Below are positions 10,029 through 21,701 of a DNA stretch of 64,000 nucleotides, one piece after another. The stretch covers positions 25,418,822 through 25,482,821 of the forward strand of contig OX421507.1 in the NCBI GenBank assembly GCA_949126835.1. The letters are read 5' to 3'. Both the position numbers and the translations under genes were made by a program. This DNA is from Anisus vortex. Taxonomy: Eukaryota > Mollusca > Gastropoda > Planorbidae. The notes under the pieces were generated by a model, which saw only the letters and a list, made by a program, of their open reading frames with translations, was not told the DNA's origin and did no database searches. Each line of letters opens with the position of its first letter. Positions within the stretch are counted from its first letter, which is position 1.

Positions 10029-11039
10029 AGATAAAAATAGAGCAAGCGGTCAATCCATATAATAAAAGCCCAAAGAAATGTGTGTTTCAGTCAGTCAGTC
10101 TATGAATCAGTGAATCAGTGTATCGGAACGCCTGGCGACCTGTATTAATACTGTTTAGATATTACCTTAGACTATATGTGAGGATTTAAAATATATATAG
10201 TTGTTTTAGTGGGACATAATTTGTATAATCTCTAACCCGGTGTTAATGTATGGAATAAACGAGTGACGTTTTACGATAGAAACAATGACGTAGGAGTTAG
10301 ATTGAACGTAGCGTAGATTTGGAGATAACGACAGACGACCTTAGAATTTGGTAGTGGCAGGACGTGTTTAGACTAGGCTATAGAAACTGTGGTGTATTTG
10401 AATTCATCTTGTACATAAATTGCATTAAATATTGAGTTCTCATTTTATTACAGGCCGGCAGTTTGTTCATTGATTATTATTATATAATGTGATCTCCCTG
10501 AGAGTTGTATACATAGTATTTACAAAATAACGGTCACACTATAATAAGATTGACCGCTTGATGTGATATTTCTGCTATTTGATGACTCGTAAAATCCTAT
10601 TTTGAAATGGCGACCACTTTTGTAAAACGTACGAAAGTATTTAGAAAGGGTAATATAAAAGTATTCTTCAGTATATAATAATTAGACGCAAGCACAATTT
10701 AATAAACTTGAACTCCATATAATTGTCTTTAGAATTATCAACTTATTATCTACCTCACTTTTCCAACAGGGAACACAATTTGGATTTTAAAAAAAAAGGT
10801 TTATTGGTTGAATAGTACAGATATTATAAACATTTAAAACATTGAAAGTAAGGAAACACAGCAGTTTAAGAACAATAACTTGGTATAAAAAAAATTATTG
10901 TTGTTCGTGGACCAATTGTAGCCTATATATTAGTCTTGCCTCCCCCCTCTTCACCAATTTCCGGTGGCTATGCCTATGGTTATATTGTCTGACCTAACAC
11001 GAGTAGTAGTTAAGTATCCCAGTTAGACCGATTTGAATT
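10029..11039 (+). other. Intron sequence, no gene seen
   Basis: This AT-rich DNA matches about 36245-36890 in copy 2. Short repeats of cagtgaatcagtgtatc type occur near 10100. The 10300-10500 segment (cgacagacgacc to gatctccctgagag) is absent from copy 2. No coding potential was recognised. Confidence 0.4.
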
Positions 11040-11270
11040 TAAGGGACCATAAAGCAGTGTTCACAGGTTTCAGGGGCCACGGCATACTAGGAGATTACAT
11101 GGCCAGCACAAAGTTCACAATGCCCAGCCCACTTTAATTTTCCCTAACAAGTTTTAGATACCCTTCAGAGCCTGTGTATGCTCAGAGACAATCTTTAGAG
11201 CCGGGAACAAACCCTAGCTTTATCGATTCATACCCAGAAACTTCGTTACGTCACCCTAACGCTCGATCGC
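11040..11270 (-). mobile_element. tRNA-headed SINE
   Basis: This is the same family as 25505-25703: caccagtttctgtgg, ggccagcaca, ccactttaattttccc and a degenerate tRNA-like head at the high-coordinate end. Its duplicate lies at 36893-37110. Confidence 0.65.
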
Positions 11271-12132
11271 ACAAACAGTTTTGATAATGTCTGATATGAA
11301 ACTAATTGTGATGAAATATGACTCCAATGGTAAGACTGTCTTACACCAAAGGAAAGAGCAATAATAATTATGTAATAATTATGCTTTTAAGATATCTCAA
11401 TCCAAAGAGTGTCATTGCAATGGCTTTATATTCATTGCAAAAGAAATAAATACATCGCAATTTGAACAGTTCAGTGATATTTTCATAATATAATAAAAAT
11501 AATAGCTTTTAATCTAAATTTATCAACTTGGTTCCAGAACAGTAAACATGACGACAATTTCCAATCCTTCTGGCTTTTGTGATAGCAATAAAAAATATTA
11601 AGAACAAACATTCGATCATGTCGAAGTTTTCATGTATGGTCAACATTTGTCGCTTTTTTATCACTCAACAGACAACTACTGCATTGTGAACAATAAATTA
11701 CACTCAATATTACTTTTAAAGAAAAGTTTCATCTTTGAATTTATTACAGTGAAAAATGGAAATTAAAGAAATCTTTTTGTGTTTTATTTATCTTAGTATG
11801 TCGATAAAAATGTAAATATCACTAATTAGAATAGTCATTTCTTACACTTAAAACCATTATATAAATCTACATTACTGCAGACTATTTTTTCCGGACTTTT
11901 GAACGAGTATATTACATAATTTATAAATAATTCAATTCTAAAAATGATTTTAAAAAAACCCTTATACGAAAATATATTCCCCCTTGGTTTCCCACGGGCT
12001 ATTTCTAGTCTTATTATGTATAGGTTAGATCTAGCTCTCCATGACAACTCTATCTTTAAGAGTAAGACAAAATATACGAGTTGTTTTCTTTTAAACTTAT
12101 ACATTACCTCGATGCTCTCTTTTCCACTGCAG
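11271..12132 (+). other. Intron sequence upstream of exon B
   Basis: It matches 37111-38668 in copy 2 apart from a 701-bp LTR present only there (empty site here at about 11594). The 3' end is a pyrimidine-rich tract, ttctcttttccactgcag-like, serving exon B. No gene is seen. Confidence 0.5.
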
Positions 12133-12237
12133 GTTATAGTCGGATCTGGTCGGAATTACTTTCACCACAAGGATGATGATGATTTCTTGACAAACGGCAA
12201 ATTGCCAGACGCCAGGTCCGATATAGATCTTAAACCG
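12133..12237 (+). CDS. Alkaline phosphatase-like protein, exon B
   Basis: This is a 105-bp exon, phase 0 at both ends, with a ttttccactgcag acceptor and a gtaaga donor. VIVGSGRNYFHHKDDDD aligns with the family strand VILGGGRKYMFPK that follows the DIAxQLI helix of exon A. LPDARSDIDLKP aligns with the family's (V/I)RLDGRDL turn. All 35 codons are open. It differs from exon B' at 9 nucleotides, altering 7 amino acids with one silent change. Downstream it can splice in frame to exon C (phase 0 start). The second Gly of the family's GGGR is Ser. Confidence 0.75.
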
Positions 12238-12254
12238 GTAAGATGTAAGGATGA

Positions 12255-13199
12255 ATAGATACATAGACAGATATATAGACAGATAGACCGATATACATAT
12301 AGACAGATATACAGAGAGAGGGATAGACAGTTAGACAGATAGACAGATAGACAGATAGACAGAAAGGCAGATAGACAGATATACAGATAGAGAGAAAGAC
12401 AGATAGACAGATAGACAGATAGACAGATAGACAGATAGACAGATAGACAGATAGACAGATAGACAGATAGACAGATAGACAGATAGACAGATAGACAAAT
12501 AGACAGAAAGACAGAAAGACAGACAGACAGACAGAGAGACAGATAGACAGATAAAGAGATAAACAGTTAGACGGATGGATAGATAGACCGATAGACAGAA
12601 AGACAGAAAGACAGACAGACAGACAGACAGATAGACAGATAGACAGATAGACAGATAGACATACTTAAAGACAGATGGACAGATAGAGGGATAGACAGAA
12701 AGTCAGAAAAACAGATAGACCGATAGACAGATAGAGGGATAAACAGATAGAGGGATAGACAGATAGAGGGATAGACAGATAGGCAGATAGAAAGATAGAC
12801 GGATAGACAGACAGAAAGACAGTTAGACCGATAAACAGATAGACATAATGACAGATAGAGGGATAGACAGATAGACAGATAGATATACATATATATAGAT
12901 ATACAGATAAACAGACAAACAGATAGACGGATAGATGTATAGACGAAAAGACGAAAAGACGAATAGAGAGACAGTTGGATAGACGGATAGTTTAATATAC
13001 AAATAGACCGACAAATAGATATATAGACAGATAAACAGACGGACAGACTGTAAAAATAGATAGATAGATAGATAGATAGATTAGATAGATAGATGGATAT
13101 ATAGATATATAGATTAGAAAGATAGATGGATATATAGATAGATAGACAAATTGAAGGATAGATAGATAGATAAGTAGATAGATAGACAGATAGACAGAT
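12255..13199 (+). repeat. 8-bp minisatellite (AGAC/AGAT), copy 1
   Basis: The array consists of agacagat units with many variants (agaggg, agtcag, gacgga). It lies between exons B and C, beginning only about 20 bp after the exon B donor. The minus strand is almost stop-free and gives spurious reading frames of ICLSVYLS repeats. The duplicate array in copy 2 is more than six times longer. Confidence 0.95.
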
Positions 13200-13289
13200 G
13201 TTCATCTTGGTAGATATATAAACTAGTTAATTGATTAGCTGATTTTTTATTTAATTTTTTTTATTGATCAAGTGTCAATATATTTCCAG

Positions 13290-13395
13290 ATTTGGCTTAT
13301 GGATAAAACTAACAAGCAATATTTTTTCGAAATGTCTTACGGGAAAGTAGACGTGAGCGCCACCTTGACCAAGGACAATTTACACTACATTTTGG
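13290..13395 (+). CDS. Alkaline phosphatase-like protein, exon C
   Basis: This is a 106-bp exon, phase 0 start and phase 1 end, with acceptor tatttccag and donor gtgagc. The peptide opens with IWLMDKTNKQYFFEMSYGKV and ends with LTKDNLHYILG. It sits where alkaline phosphatases have LVxxWLxxxxxARYVxxRxxL and then a segment ending in GLF. It differs from exon C' at 20 of 106 positions. Fourteen amino acids change and only one codon is silently changed, and most changes are in the first 16 codons. Its phase-1 end cannot join exon B' or B in frame, so the next exon must be a phase-1 exon beyond this window. Confidence 0.68.
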
Positions 13396-13489
13396 GTGAG
13401 CAGATTATCTTTTTTTTTTTAACGAAACCCCATTCCCCGGTATAGTACATGTATTTTGGAGAAGCTGGCTATAAAATAAGATTTTCATA
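13396..13489 (+). other. Intron start after exon C
   Basis: The segment contains the donor and AT-rich intron sequence shared with 53276-53389. Confidence 0.4.
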
Positions 13490-13870
13490 AGACTAAGATG
13501 AAATGTTACAAAGACCATATATCCTAAGAACTGATAAGAAAAAGAATTCTACAGGAAATTGGAAAGTATGAAGACCTGCTGGCCACAGCCAAGAAAAGAA
13601 AACTGGAATGGTATGGCCACGTCACCAGAACCAACGGGCTTTCAAAGACCATCCTACAGGGAACCATCAGAGGAGGCAGAAAGAGAGGAAGACCAAAGAA
13701 ACATTGGGAAGATTATATCAGGGAATGGACAGGTACAAAACTGTGCGAGGCAATGAGAACGACTGAGAGACGGGAGGAATGGAGGAGGCTGGTTTACATG
13801 TCATCTGTGGCGCCCAGACGGTCTAACAGACTATGGGATATGTAGGATGTAGGATGTAGGTAGGAAGATG
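13490..13870 (+). mobile_element. 3' end of an RTE/craniofacial-like LINE
   Basis: The translation (frame of 13520-13840) includes KRKLEWYGHVTRTNGLSKT, ILQGTIRGGRKRGRPKKHW and EWRRLVYMSSVAPRRS. This is the characteristic C-terminal tail of LINEs whose N-terminus is the SWNVRTL-type endonuclease. It ends in a short tandem tail (taggatgtaggatgtagg). It is 5'-truncated, and the duplicate is at 53390-53760. Confidence 0.75.
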
Positions 13871-13882
13871 AGATTACTTTAT

Positions 13883-14453
13883 AGGGCGTTTGCAATCCCG
13901 TGACAAAAAGCACGTGATTTGTGTTTACTTTGAGTAATGGTGTACAATTAAATATGGCCGCTGTATTAATAAAGTTTCATATAGGATCGAGCTTTTTTTA
14001 AATGATGTGTTGTGTTTTAAGTCTTATTAAGATTTAAGCTGTATTATGTATGTTAAATAAAATAGGCTATTTTATTATTATCATAGACATAGATCATAGA
14101 CGATGTGAGCCTAATAGTTACTTGACTAGATAGCCTATTCACCAACAATATCGCTTGACATCGTAGCCTAGCCTACGAAACATTAAAAGTGTAGGCCTAT
14201 AAAGTGAAATTGAAAATGTAAATAGGTCTAGCCGGCCCTAGCCTAATCACATTAATCAATTAATCTACAGTACTACTATTTACCTCCTTATTTTTGAGTA
14301 GGATAGCCAATATTCAGATGTGAATTTTGCATGATAAAGAAGTACTTCACTTTCACCACGTTAGGTTTGTACCTCAAGTGGGTTCTATATTTACACAAAT
14401 ACGTCACTAAATGTACACAAAAAAACTTAAGCTCCGCCTACTGGGAACGCTCT
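13883..14453. mobile_element. MITE-like insertion unique to copy 1, about 571 bp
   Basis: Comparison with the empty site in copy 2 (about 53758) shows a precise insert. It begins AGGGCGTT and ends AACGCTCT, giving an imperfect 8-bp terminal inverted repeat, and it duplicates 2-3 bp (at or tat). It has no coding capacity. The family is not recognised. Confidence 0.6.
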
Positions 14454-15435
14454 ATTGATCCAAACTAATGGAAATTTGACCTTATTTATAAATTCCGTCC
14501 TTTTCAGTAATTAAAAAAAAAAAAGATTTATACATAAGCACAGAAATATACACTTATATGAATTGATATTGACGCACACATACATCTAAAAAGAGCTTAC
14601 TTATAGTGGAACAAAGGAGTTCCTAAATATTTCTGTTCTTGCCCGTATTGAATGAAGGCGACCACTTCAACCCAAACATGATGTAGTTGTTGTGATAGGT
14701 GTGTGCCTGGTTCTGAAGGAATTCATCACTCTATCATAGAAAGTTGTTTATTAAAATAACTCCAACTGACCTATACTTACTAGTTTTAGTCCAGGTAAAA
14801 AAGTCGTGGATTAAGTCGTAAGTTCAGTTGTCTATCACACTTACTGTCATAATCTGGCTATTGGTCTATTAATGTGGTGCTAATAAAGTACCCGTCTGAC
14901 CAAATTGATCCATAGGGCCGTTAAAGCATCGTTCACCAGTTTCTGTGGCAAGGGCATGTTATGGGACTGTGTGGCCAGCACAATGCCCTGCCGACTTCAA
15001 TTCACCCCAACTAATGTCAGGTACCCATCAGGGCTGGGTAGACTCAGGAAATAGTAAGTATGTGAACCACATTGAACAAATACTTCTTGAGGATAGAAAC
15101 ATACAAGCATAATAGACAAGAACAGTTATAGTGGAGCAGCCGACCTCTTACTTAAAATATCATTTATATAATTTTCTTTAAATTAGATCTTTAGGCCTAT
15201 AACATTGGTTTGTAAAAAAAACCATAGCTCTTGGCTATTGTCACAGACTAATGTAAACACGCTAAGCACAGTTGTTGTTTTTGTTGTTGTGGTGTATATG
15301 TGTATGTGTTGGTGGGTAGGTGTGTGTGTGTGTTTGAGTTAAGGGAGGAGGGAGGGACGTGCTCTATCATTCAATACCTAGTCTCATCACTCGCACATAA
15401 GTGTTCAACATTAACTGTTATGTTTATAACTTGAC
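14454..15435 (+). other. Intron sequence with a SINE tail
   Basis: This stretch matches 53760-54786 in copy 2 and contains no gene. It includes a 5'-truncated SINE (14915-15055) and a gtgtgtgt microsatellite near 15320. Copy 2 has about 45 extra bases near 53905. Confidence 0.5.
14915..15055 (-). mobile_element. SINE body fragment
   Basis: The shared SINE body blocks (gttcaccagtttctgtgg, gtggccagcacaatgccc, ggtacccatcagggctgggt) are present, but the tRNA-like head is missing. The duplicate is at 54280-54405. Confidence 0.7.
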
Positions 15436-15591
15436 ATATCTATACAACTATCTATCTAACTAACTATCTAACTATCTATCTATCTTTCTAACTATTTAAT
15501 TATCCATCTTTCAATTTATCTATCTATTAATTTATCTATCTTTTTATCCATCTATCTGTCTGTCTGTCTGCCTGACTGACCTCACATCTAT

Positions 15592-15651
<60 letters not shown>

Positions 15652-15979
15652 TTATCTATATATCTATCTATCTATCTATCTATCTATCGGTATGTATGTC
15701 TATCTATCTGCCTGTATATCTGTCTGTCTATTTATCTATCCATCTATCTATCGCTCTGTCTGTCTGTCTATCTATCTATCTCTCTATCTATTTATCTATC
15801 TATTTTAATTTCTATCTCTCTGTCTGTTTGTCTGTCTATCTATCAATCTACATATCAATATATCTGTCTGTCTGTCTATCTATCTATCTATCCATCTATC
15901 TATCTATGTATCTGTCTGTCTACCTATTTGTTTGTTTGTCTGTCTATATATCTTTATATATATATATATGTGTGTATAT
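15436..15979 (+). repeat. CTAT/CTGT simple repeat ending in (TA)n
   Basis: This is a tetranucleotide-rich array of ctat with stretches of ctgt, ending in a TA tract at about 15955. It is the complement of the AGAC/AGAT array upstream of exon C, so the two could pair in the transcript. The copy 2 counterpart is 54787-55304. Confidence 0.95.
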
Positions 15980-16604
15980 TGTTATGGACCTCTTTATGAT
16001 GACTATTATTACGACTCGTTAAATCGGATTCAATGAATATAGTTGTATCTTTATTAGAAGTCTCTAGATTCTGCTAATCTGTAGCCCAAGCTAGGGGTTC
16101 CTTGACTGACAGGTCTATGCAGTAATGTAGTTATATTCGTGATAATTATCTTCAACACATTTCTCAACAATGATAGATCAAACAACTCCAGTTGTTGAAT
16201 AAACAATTTTATTTAAATTGTAGACTCAATATAAACGATCAATAAACTTCATCAACTGGTGGCAACATAAGTATCAATAAAATGGCATTATATGTACATG
16301 TATGAATATAGCGACTTCACTCTACAAACGTTTAAACTGAACTGACTTTAAGGAGGTCGGGACTTTACAAAGAAAACGATCATCGAAGATTCTACAGGGT
16401 CTTAATACGCATTTTAACCTCTTTCTCTATAATTACTACGATCCAGAATTATCCCCCAATTTCCACGGGATTTGAACGAATTATTTTATTTAAACTGCCC
16501 TCAGGGCATAAAGGTCAAACCTTGGTCGCTTTGGACTCTGATACGCACTTGTTAAGAGGTCAATGCCTTACTACGTCATTCATTTATGACCGATATTCGT
16601 AACA
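15980..16604 (-). repeat. 3' LTR of the 15980-22326 element
   Basis: It is 625 bp, starting TGTTATGG and ending GTAACA on the plus strand, and matches the other LTR base for base as read by eye. Confidence 0.92.
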
Positions 16605-16622
16605 TCCCCCCCCCCTTCTAAA
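16605..16622 (-). other. Polypurine tract of the LTR element
   Basis: On the minus strand this is AGAAGGGGGGGGGGA, directly abutting the 3' LTR, as expected for plus-strand priming of reverse transcription. Confidence 0.75.
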
Positions 16623-18794
16623 GCTTTATAATTATTTCCTTTACATTTTAACCATACGAAAAATGTTAATTTTAAGGAATAATTATAAAAGAAAATATTC
16701 CGGGAAAAACAATACAGTTCAATTGGCGATCCCAATAATTCAATCGAACTGATAACAATAACATAATAATATATGCAATATAAATTCATCTTATCAAATG
16801 GCTTAACTATAGTCATTCAATCATTCCAATTTTAATTCAAAACAATGGACAATTAAATTGTTTATCTAAATCTTAGATACAAGAAAAATACATAGGGTTA
16901 AACATTATACAATCTAATAATTTCCATTCCATTATCATTCCACGTTAATAAAAACTCTCGCGTCTATTTAATAATAAACTAATATCTTTTACAATTTGTA
17001 ATTATACAACAAAAGAAAAAATCACTTAATGTCCCTGCAGACACGACCTATTTTTTCATAAGGAGAAAAAACCAAACGTTCTGATAGAACACATGCTAGG
17101 CCTAACTCAATTACAAAACAAAAAAAATACTAGCCCTGACCTAATTTCACTTTACAACAAAAATTTTATTGCTCGTGTAGACAGTATTTTTTTTTCAAGC
17201 CTGTAGGCTTTAGACAACACTGTCTGTGGCGACACAACAGATTTCTAGGTCAGTATCCTTTTTTCTTTCTCTCCCTCTCTCTCTTTTTTTTTCTCTCTCA
17301 TTCCCAATTGATTCTAACAATATTGACATCGCTATGCAAATTTCTACCTCATCACAGCCGAGGTCAAATAAAATTGCTACGCGATTAAATAGTTATCGTA
17401 TTAAATGAGCATTCTTTAACATCTATCATCTCAAAATCAAATTCATTTATATTATTTTGAGAACATTAAACATAGTCTGTTCACGAATTAAAATAGTTTA
17501 TAGCAAAAATCATTAAAAATATTTCAATCTTTCATTTTACCATGACCTTTCGACGTCATTATTTTCTTTTTTAAAAGAGTTCACATCGTAGCAGGTTAAA
17601 TTGAAACATTCAGACAATCATGGATTTACTTAAACAAATTTGGTTAATTTACTTAATTAACTATCAATTAAAACAAGTTATATTATCTTCATACAATCTT
17701 AGTACTACACAGTAAGTACTTATTTTCTTTAGATTACATTAAATAAAATATTATTGAAGTAGAAAAGAGTTAAGCATAGGCTACTATTAATTTTTTTTTT
17801 TTTCATAGCGAAATCAATGTAACAATTTATGTACAAAACAAACTGCTGGTTTGACTGGTGTGGTAAAACATTTCATTTCCAATCTTTTCAGTGGTGTACA
17901 TTGCTCTTTTCCATTCCATAAAAGGTTTTATTCATTGGTTCTCCTGTTACTTTCACAGTGTTCAGGTCTACCCAATCTTTTGCTTGTCAGTACAATTCAT
18001 TCAATCTATTTTTAACTCATACAGAAAAAAAATAGATTAGTTTTACAATCTTGACATGAAATCCTTAATTAATAATACATTTGTTGAACATTGGTATGTC
18101 AACATTATAAATTCTCAACCATGACATTCTCAACCATTCTGGTTTACAGTGTCAAATCAGTGGCCCATATCCTAAATTTATACAAACAAGGATACAAAGT
18201 TTTATTAGTTTCTACTTTTGATCTGCTTTTCATGTAACAGTATCCTAAAAGTGAAAAATCATATATAATACATTTCTTGGAATTCTTGTTAGTCATAGTT
18301 CTGTCTTGTAGCAACTATTTTTACCCTTCATTATCATACATTCAATGATAATAGAACAAATGAATAAATTCACATAGAAGAAATTTGCATCTTGACTCAG
18401 TGCAATTATTTCAACAACAGTACATGATAAAATAAATCCATAGTACAATCATAAAACATTTCTCAATACTTTAGTGATAGAAAATTCTCTTTTCTTAAAA
18501 CCATTTACATCTTTTTCAATCAAATTATCCTCTCTGCCAAATGTTTCAATTATCATTTCCAGAGATTCTCAAACATATCTTATAATCAGTCCACATTTAT
18601 AATGTCCTCTGATTTAGAAACCAATTCTGCGGATAAAACTGATCTTTTTCTCTTATAGCAATTATTTTAATGCTCAAACTAACAAGTTTGTTTAGAAATA
18701 TCACACTAGAATGATATTTACTCTAACAATACTTTTACTCATTCCTTTTTCTTCACAAGTAAGGGATTTAGTTTTAAAATAGTAAGTTTGGTAA
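16623..18794 (-). other. Non-coding internal region of the LTR element
   Basis: About 2.2 kb of AT-rich sequence lies between the ORF stop and the polypurine tract. No polymerase, envelope or other domain was recognised in any frame. This is where reverse transcriptase and RNase H would be expected in the Gmr1 domain order. Confidence 0.5.
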
Positions 18795-21527
18795 CTAACT
18801 ATCAGTGAATTTGTCATTCAATTCATCCTGTACTCCAGGCATAAATTTTACAAATAAGAGTAACAATGTTAACAACATCAAGCTTTTTCCAATTGTTTTC
18901 AGAAGGTAAGGCTTTATCATTTTCAAATGATATAATATTTTTGCCTTTCTTTCATCACACAACAATGGCATCTGCATGTGAGCAGTGTACAGTTTTTTTC
19001 TAACAAACACAGTTATGTCAGACAAAACATATATGTACTTATCTAGGTACTTGATCAGCCCAAGGAGATCCAATTCGGTCTGCCATTCCTCTGGAAGTAG
19101 TTTGAGTGGTCCTCGGACAGTGGGTCCAAAGATTGATCCATAGGCTCCTCGACTTTCCGGATAGGATTCAGTTGACATCTCATGCTCCAGGCATAAGTTC
19201 TTTAGGACTGGATTGAAGAGTTCCGGGGCGAAGTTGGTCCTTCGATCTGTCGGTATGGATTGTGGTAACCCATAGCTTTTGGTAGTTTCGGTCCAGCTCT
19301 CCGCACTCGTTTCTTCAGTGATGCTCCTCAAATCTTCATCTGTACCGGCAACTGCAGGTTTGCTTTGTTGTTTGTGCATGCTGTGGTCTATCTGCTCATA
19401 GACATCAGTAGTAGGATTTTCTTTTTCGTCGACAGCTTTCTCATGCAACTGTAGCAACTCTGGGTCTACTTTCTGCTCAGCAATCAATTCATTTTGTGAT
19501 GACTTCTTTGATTGTTCATTTCCTTTCGGACAATCTTCAATCATGGAGAAAATAGTAGTATCACGTTCCACTTCTTCTTCCTCTTTCTTCTCTCGTGGGA
19601 GAATTTCTTCTTGCCTTTTCTTTTCTTGTGAGAGAATTTCTTCTTTCTTTTTCTGTGGTGTCATACCATTTATGACATCACCTACAGGACAAAGTTCTTT
19701 TTCTTTTCCTGTCTCCACAATAGGACTAGGGTCTGGATTTTCCTTTACAATCAGTTCAGGTCTCACCCTCCCTTTCGCCAAATCATTTGCTAGGATAACA
19801 GATATGCCCTCAACAGGAAGTTTTGATATTACTCCAACTGTCACATATCCTGTCACCAAGTCAGATGTGAGGTATATCCTATGTAGAGGTATTTCTTCTT
19901 TCCATTCAAAACCTCTCAATAGGACAGTCTGTCCTGTCAATGTATTCACATTCAATGGTAATACATCTTTAAGCAGCAGTGTTAATGATGCTCCTGTGTC
20001 TCGTAATATTCTTACGGACTTCAGTGGTCCTTCCTTTTGTAAGGCCACACAACCTTCACTAATGAACGGTTGAAAACTGCACAGGGTCTCTGTGTCAATT
20101 TTATTCTTCCCTTGACCATGACTTTCGGGTGTTGTTTCATCTTTCGATGACTTCAGACTCTTGTTCGAGTCAAAAATACTTTGGTCTACTTTCTCGTCTC
20201 TGTGGACTTGGACAATTAATCCAATAGTAGCCATTCTGTATTTATAATCAGGATATTTATCCTCATTATCTTCAGTTGTAGATTTCTCTACCTTCTGACT
20301 TTTGCTCTCAGGCAAATCCACCCTCAGTGGTTCTGGTTTAGAAGAATCTTTCTTCGAATTCAGTTCGTTTGTATCTTCGCTTTCTTGTACATTTTGTATT
20401 GGTTTATGGCTTGCACACATGACCACTTTGTTAGGTCTTTTGTCGCTTCGTATACTCCAACAGTCTTCAATGCTATGTCCGGTTCTTTTACCAAAAGTAC
20501 ATTGGACGTTTTTGTAGACAGGTTTTTTATTAACATCATTTTGTTTCACAAAATGCTCTTTTTCACGATGTTGTTGTTGTGTGTTTTCTGCTTGCCGTTG
20601 TGCCCTATTAACATTCTTTCCATCAGCTGTCCTATGACACAATGTGTACTGTTCAGCTAAATCAGCAGCCTTATGTGGGTCAGTGATATCACGCTCGGAT
20701 AAATACATTCTTATATCCGGCCTCACTTTGTTAATAAAATCTTCTAAGAGAATGATATCTTTCATTTCTTTTAATGTGGAGATATTTCTGGATTTTATCC
20801 ACTGATCCATTAACTTTTCTTCTGCTCTAAGGAAGTCTAAGTGTGTTTGGTAAGGGGACATTGTGTACTGACGGAACCTTTTCCGATAACTTTCCGGTAT
20901 TTGGTTATAGGCTTTAAGTACAGTATCTTTAATGATTTCATAATCATTTAGATTCTCCTCTTTTAACAATAAAACACAATCTCTTGCCCTTCCCTGAGTA
21001 AAAGCTGTTCTGACTAATATTCCCCATTTATCTTCTGGGAACTTAAAATCTCTGCAAGAAATTTCAAAGGTCTGGAAGAAATTAGCTATTTCACTTTCTT
21101 TATCAATGTAGGTAGGGACTAGCTTTTTCCATCTGGCCATCTCTACATCATTATGAGATTCTTTTTTAGTAGCGCCTATCTTCGCTAGCTCTATTCTTTC
21201 CTGACTTTCTCTTTGACTTTTCTTATCTCTTTCCTGACTTTCTATTTCTAGACGTCTTTGTTCCATCTCCATTTCCATCCGTTTCATTTCTAGCTGAAAT
21301 CGCAACTGTTCAGACATAGTCTGACCTTCAACTTGATATCCCTCCGCGCTTGATTCTACTTTCAACTTGCCACTCGCAATCAACACATCTTTTATCTGCT
21401 GTGTCAACACAGTCCTCGATGGTGTAGTTTCAGTAACTTCTATCTTTAAGATCTCAGCGATCTCTTTTAACTTCTTTATTGATAAAGTTTTCAAAACTTC
21501 TTCTTCTGGATTTTCAATAAATTCCAT
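18795..21527 (-). CDS. Gag-protease polyprotein fused to integrase remnants (910 aa), RT absent
   Basis: This is a single uninterrupted 910-residue frame. Residues about 70-120 are a charged coiled-coil-like run, and 130-300 a SCAN-like gag (KLVPTYIDKESEIANFF, SPYQTHLDFLRAEEKLMDQW). At 343-356 there is a degenerate zinc knuckle that has lost its second Cys (CTFGKRTGHSIEDC). An aspartic protease with active site LRDTGAS lies at 508-514, and an acidic/Lys-rich linker at 620-720. Residues 751-865 hold only scraps of integrase: YGLPQSIPTDRRTNF keeps the second catalytic Asp, the block with the catalytic Glu is gone, then GPTVRGPLKLLPEEW. A hydrophobic stretch lies at 882-896. Several large deletions all preserved frame. 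The product could supply capsid and protease but no polymerase or integrase. It is probably mobilised in trans, although that is inference. Confidence 0.85.
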   Translation of the reverse strand: MEFIENPEEEVLKTLSIKKLKEIAEILKIEVTETTPSRTVLTQQIKDVLIASGKLKVESSAEGYQVEGQTMSEQLRFQLEMKRMEMEMEQRRLEIESQERDKKSQRESQERIELAKIGATKKESHNDVEMARWKKLVPTYIDKESEIANFFQTFEISCRDFKFPEDKWGILVRTAFTQGRARDCVLLLKEENLNDYEIIKDTVLKAYNQIPESYRKRFRQYTMSPYQTHLDFLRAEEKLMDQWIKSRNISTLKEMKDIILLEDFINKVRPDIRMYLSERDITDPHKAADLAEQYTLCHRTADGKNVNRAQRQAENTQQQHREKEHFVKQNDVNKKPVYKNVQCTFGKRTGHSIEDCWSIRSDKRPNKVVMCASHKPIQNVQESEDTNELNSKKDSSKPEPLRVDLPESKSQKVEKSTTEDNEDKYPDYKYRMATIGLIVQVHRDEKVDQSIFDSNKSLKSSKDETTPESHGQGKNKIDTETLCSFQPFISEGCVALQKEGPLKSVRILRDTGASLTLLLKDVLPLNVNTLTGQTVLLRGFEWKEEIPLHRIYLTSDLVTGYVTVGVISKLPVEGISVILANDLAKGRVRPELIVKENPDPSPIVETGKEKELCPVGDVINGMTPQKKKEEILSQEKKRQEEILPREKKEEEEVERDTTIFSMIEDCPKGNEQSKKSSQNELIAEQKVDPELLQLHEKAVDEKENPTTDVYEQIDHSMHKQQSKPAVAGTDEDLRSITEETSAESWTETTKSYGLPQSIPTDRRTNFAPELFNPVLKNLCLEHEMSTESYPESRGAYGSIFGPTVRGPLKLLPEEWQTELDLLGLIKYLDKYIYVLSDITVFVRKKLYTAHMQMPLLCDERKAKILYHLKMIKPYLLKTIGKSLMLLTLLLLFVKFMPGVQDELNDKFTDS

Positions 21528-21682
21528 TCTTTAGTTAAGAGATTTATAAAATGGTAAATTTTTCCAACTTACGTTTTTCCAATCGGAAGAATGAATTCAG
21601 CGTTATTAGGCTTGCTCAGTAGGTCACGGCTCCAACACACAACACAACACAACTTGAATATATGCTTCACTATACAACTATA

Positions 21683-21700
21683 TCGGACGAAGACCCCAAA
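21683..21700 (-). other. Probable primer-binding site
   Basis: Just inside the 5' LTR, on the minus strand, the sequence TTTGGGGTCTTCGTCCGA starts within 2-3 bases of the LTR edge and contains the TGG expected opposite a tRNA CCA end. The tRNA was not identified. A similar GGTCTCGGTCCG block sits at the same place in the 38915-46988 element. Confidence 0.5.
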
Positions 21701-21701
21701 C

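Noticed and set aside
12567..13205. A 212-residue minus-strand frame in the copy 1 array.
   Set aside because: Same repeat artefact as in the larger array.
19543..20660. Plus-strand frames opposite the 910-residue retrotransposon ORF.
   Set aside because: They are antisense shadows of the gag-protease gene and have no motifs.
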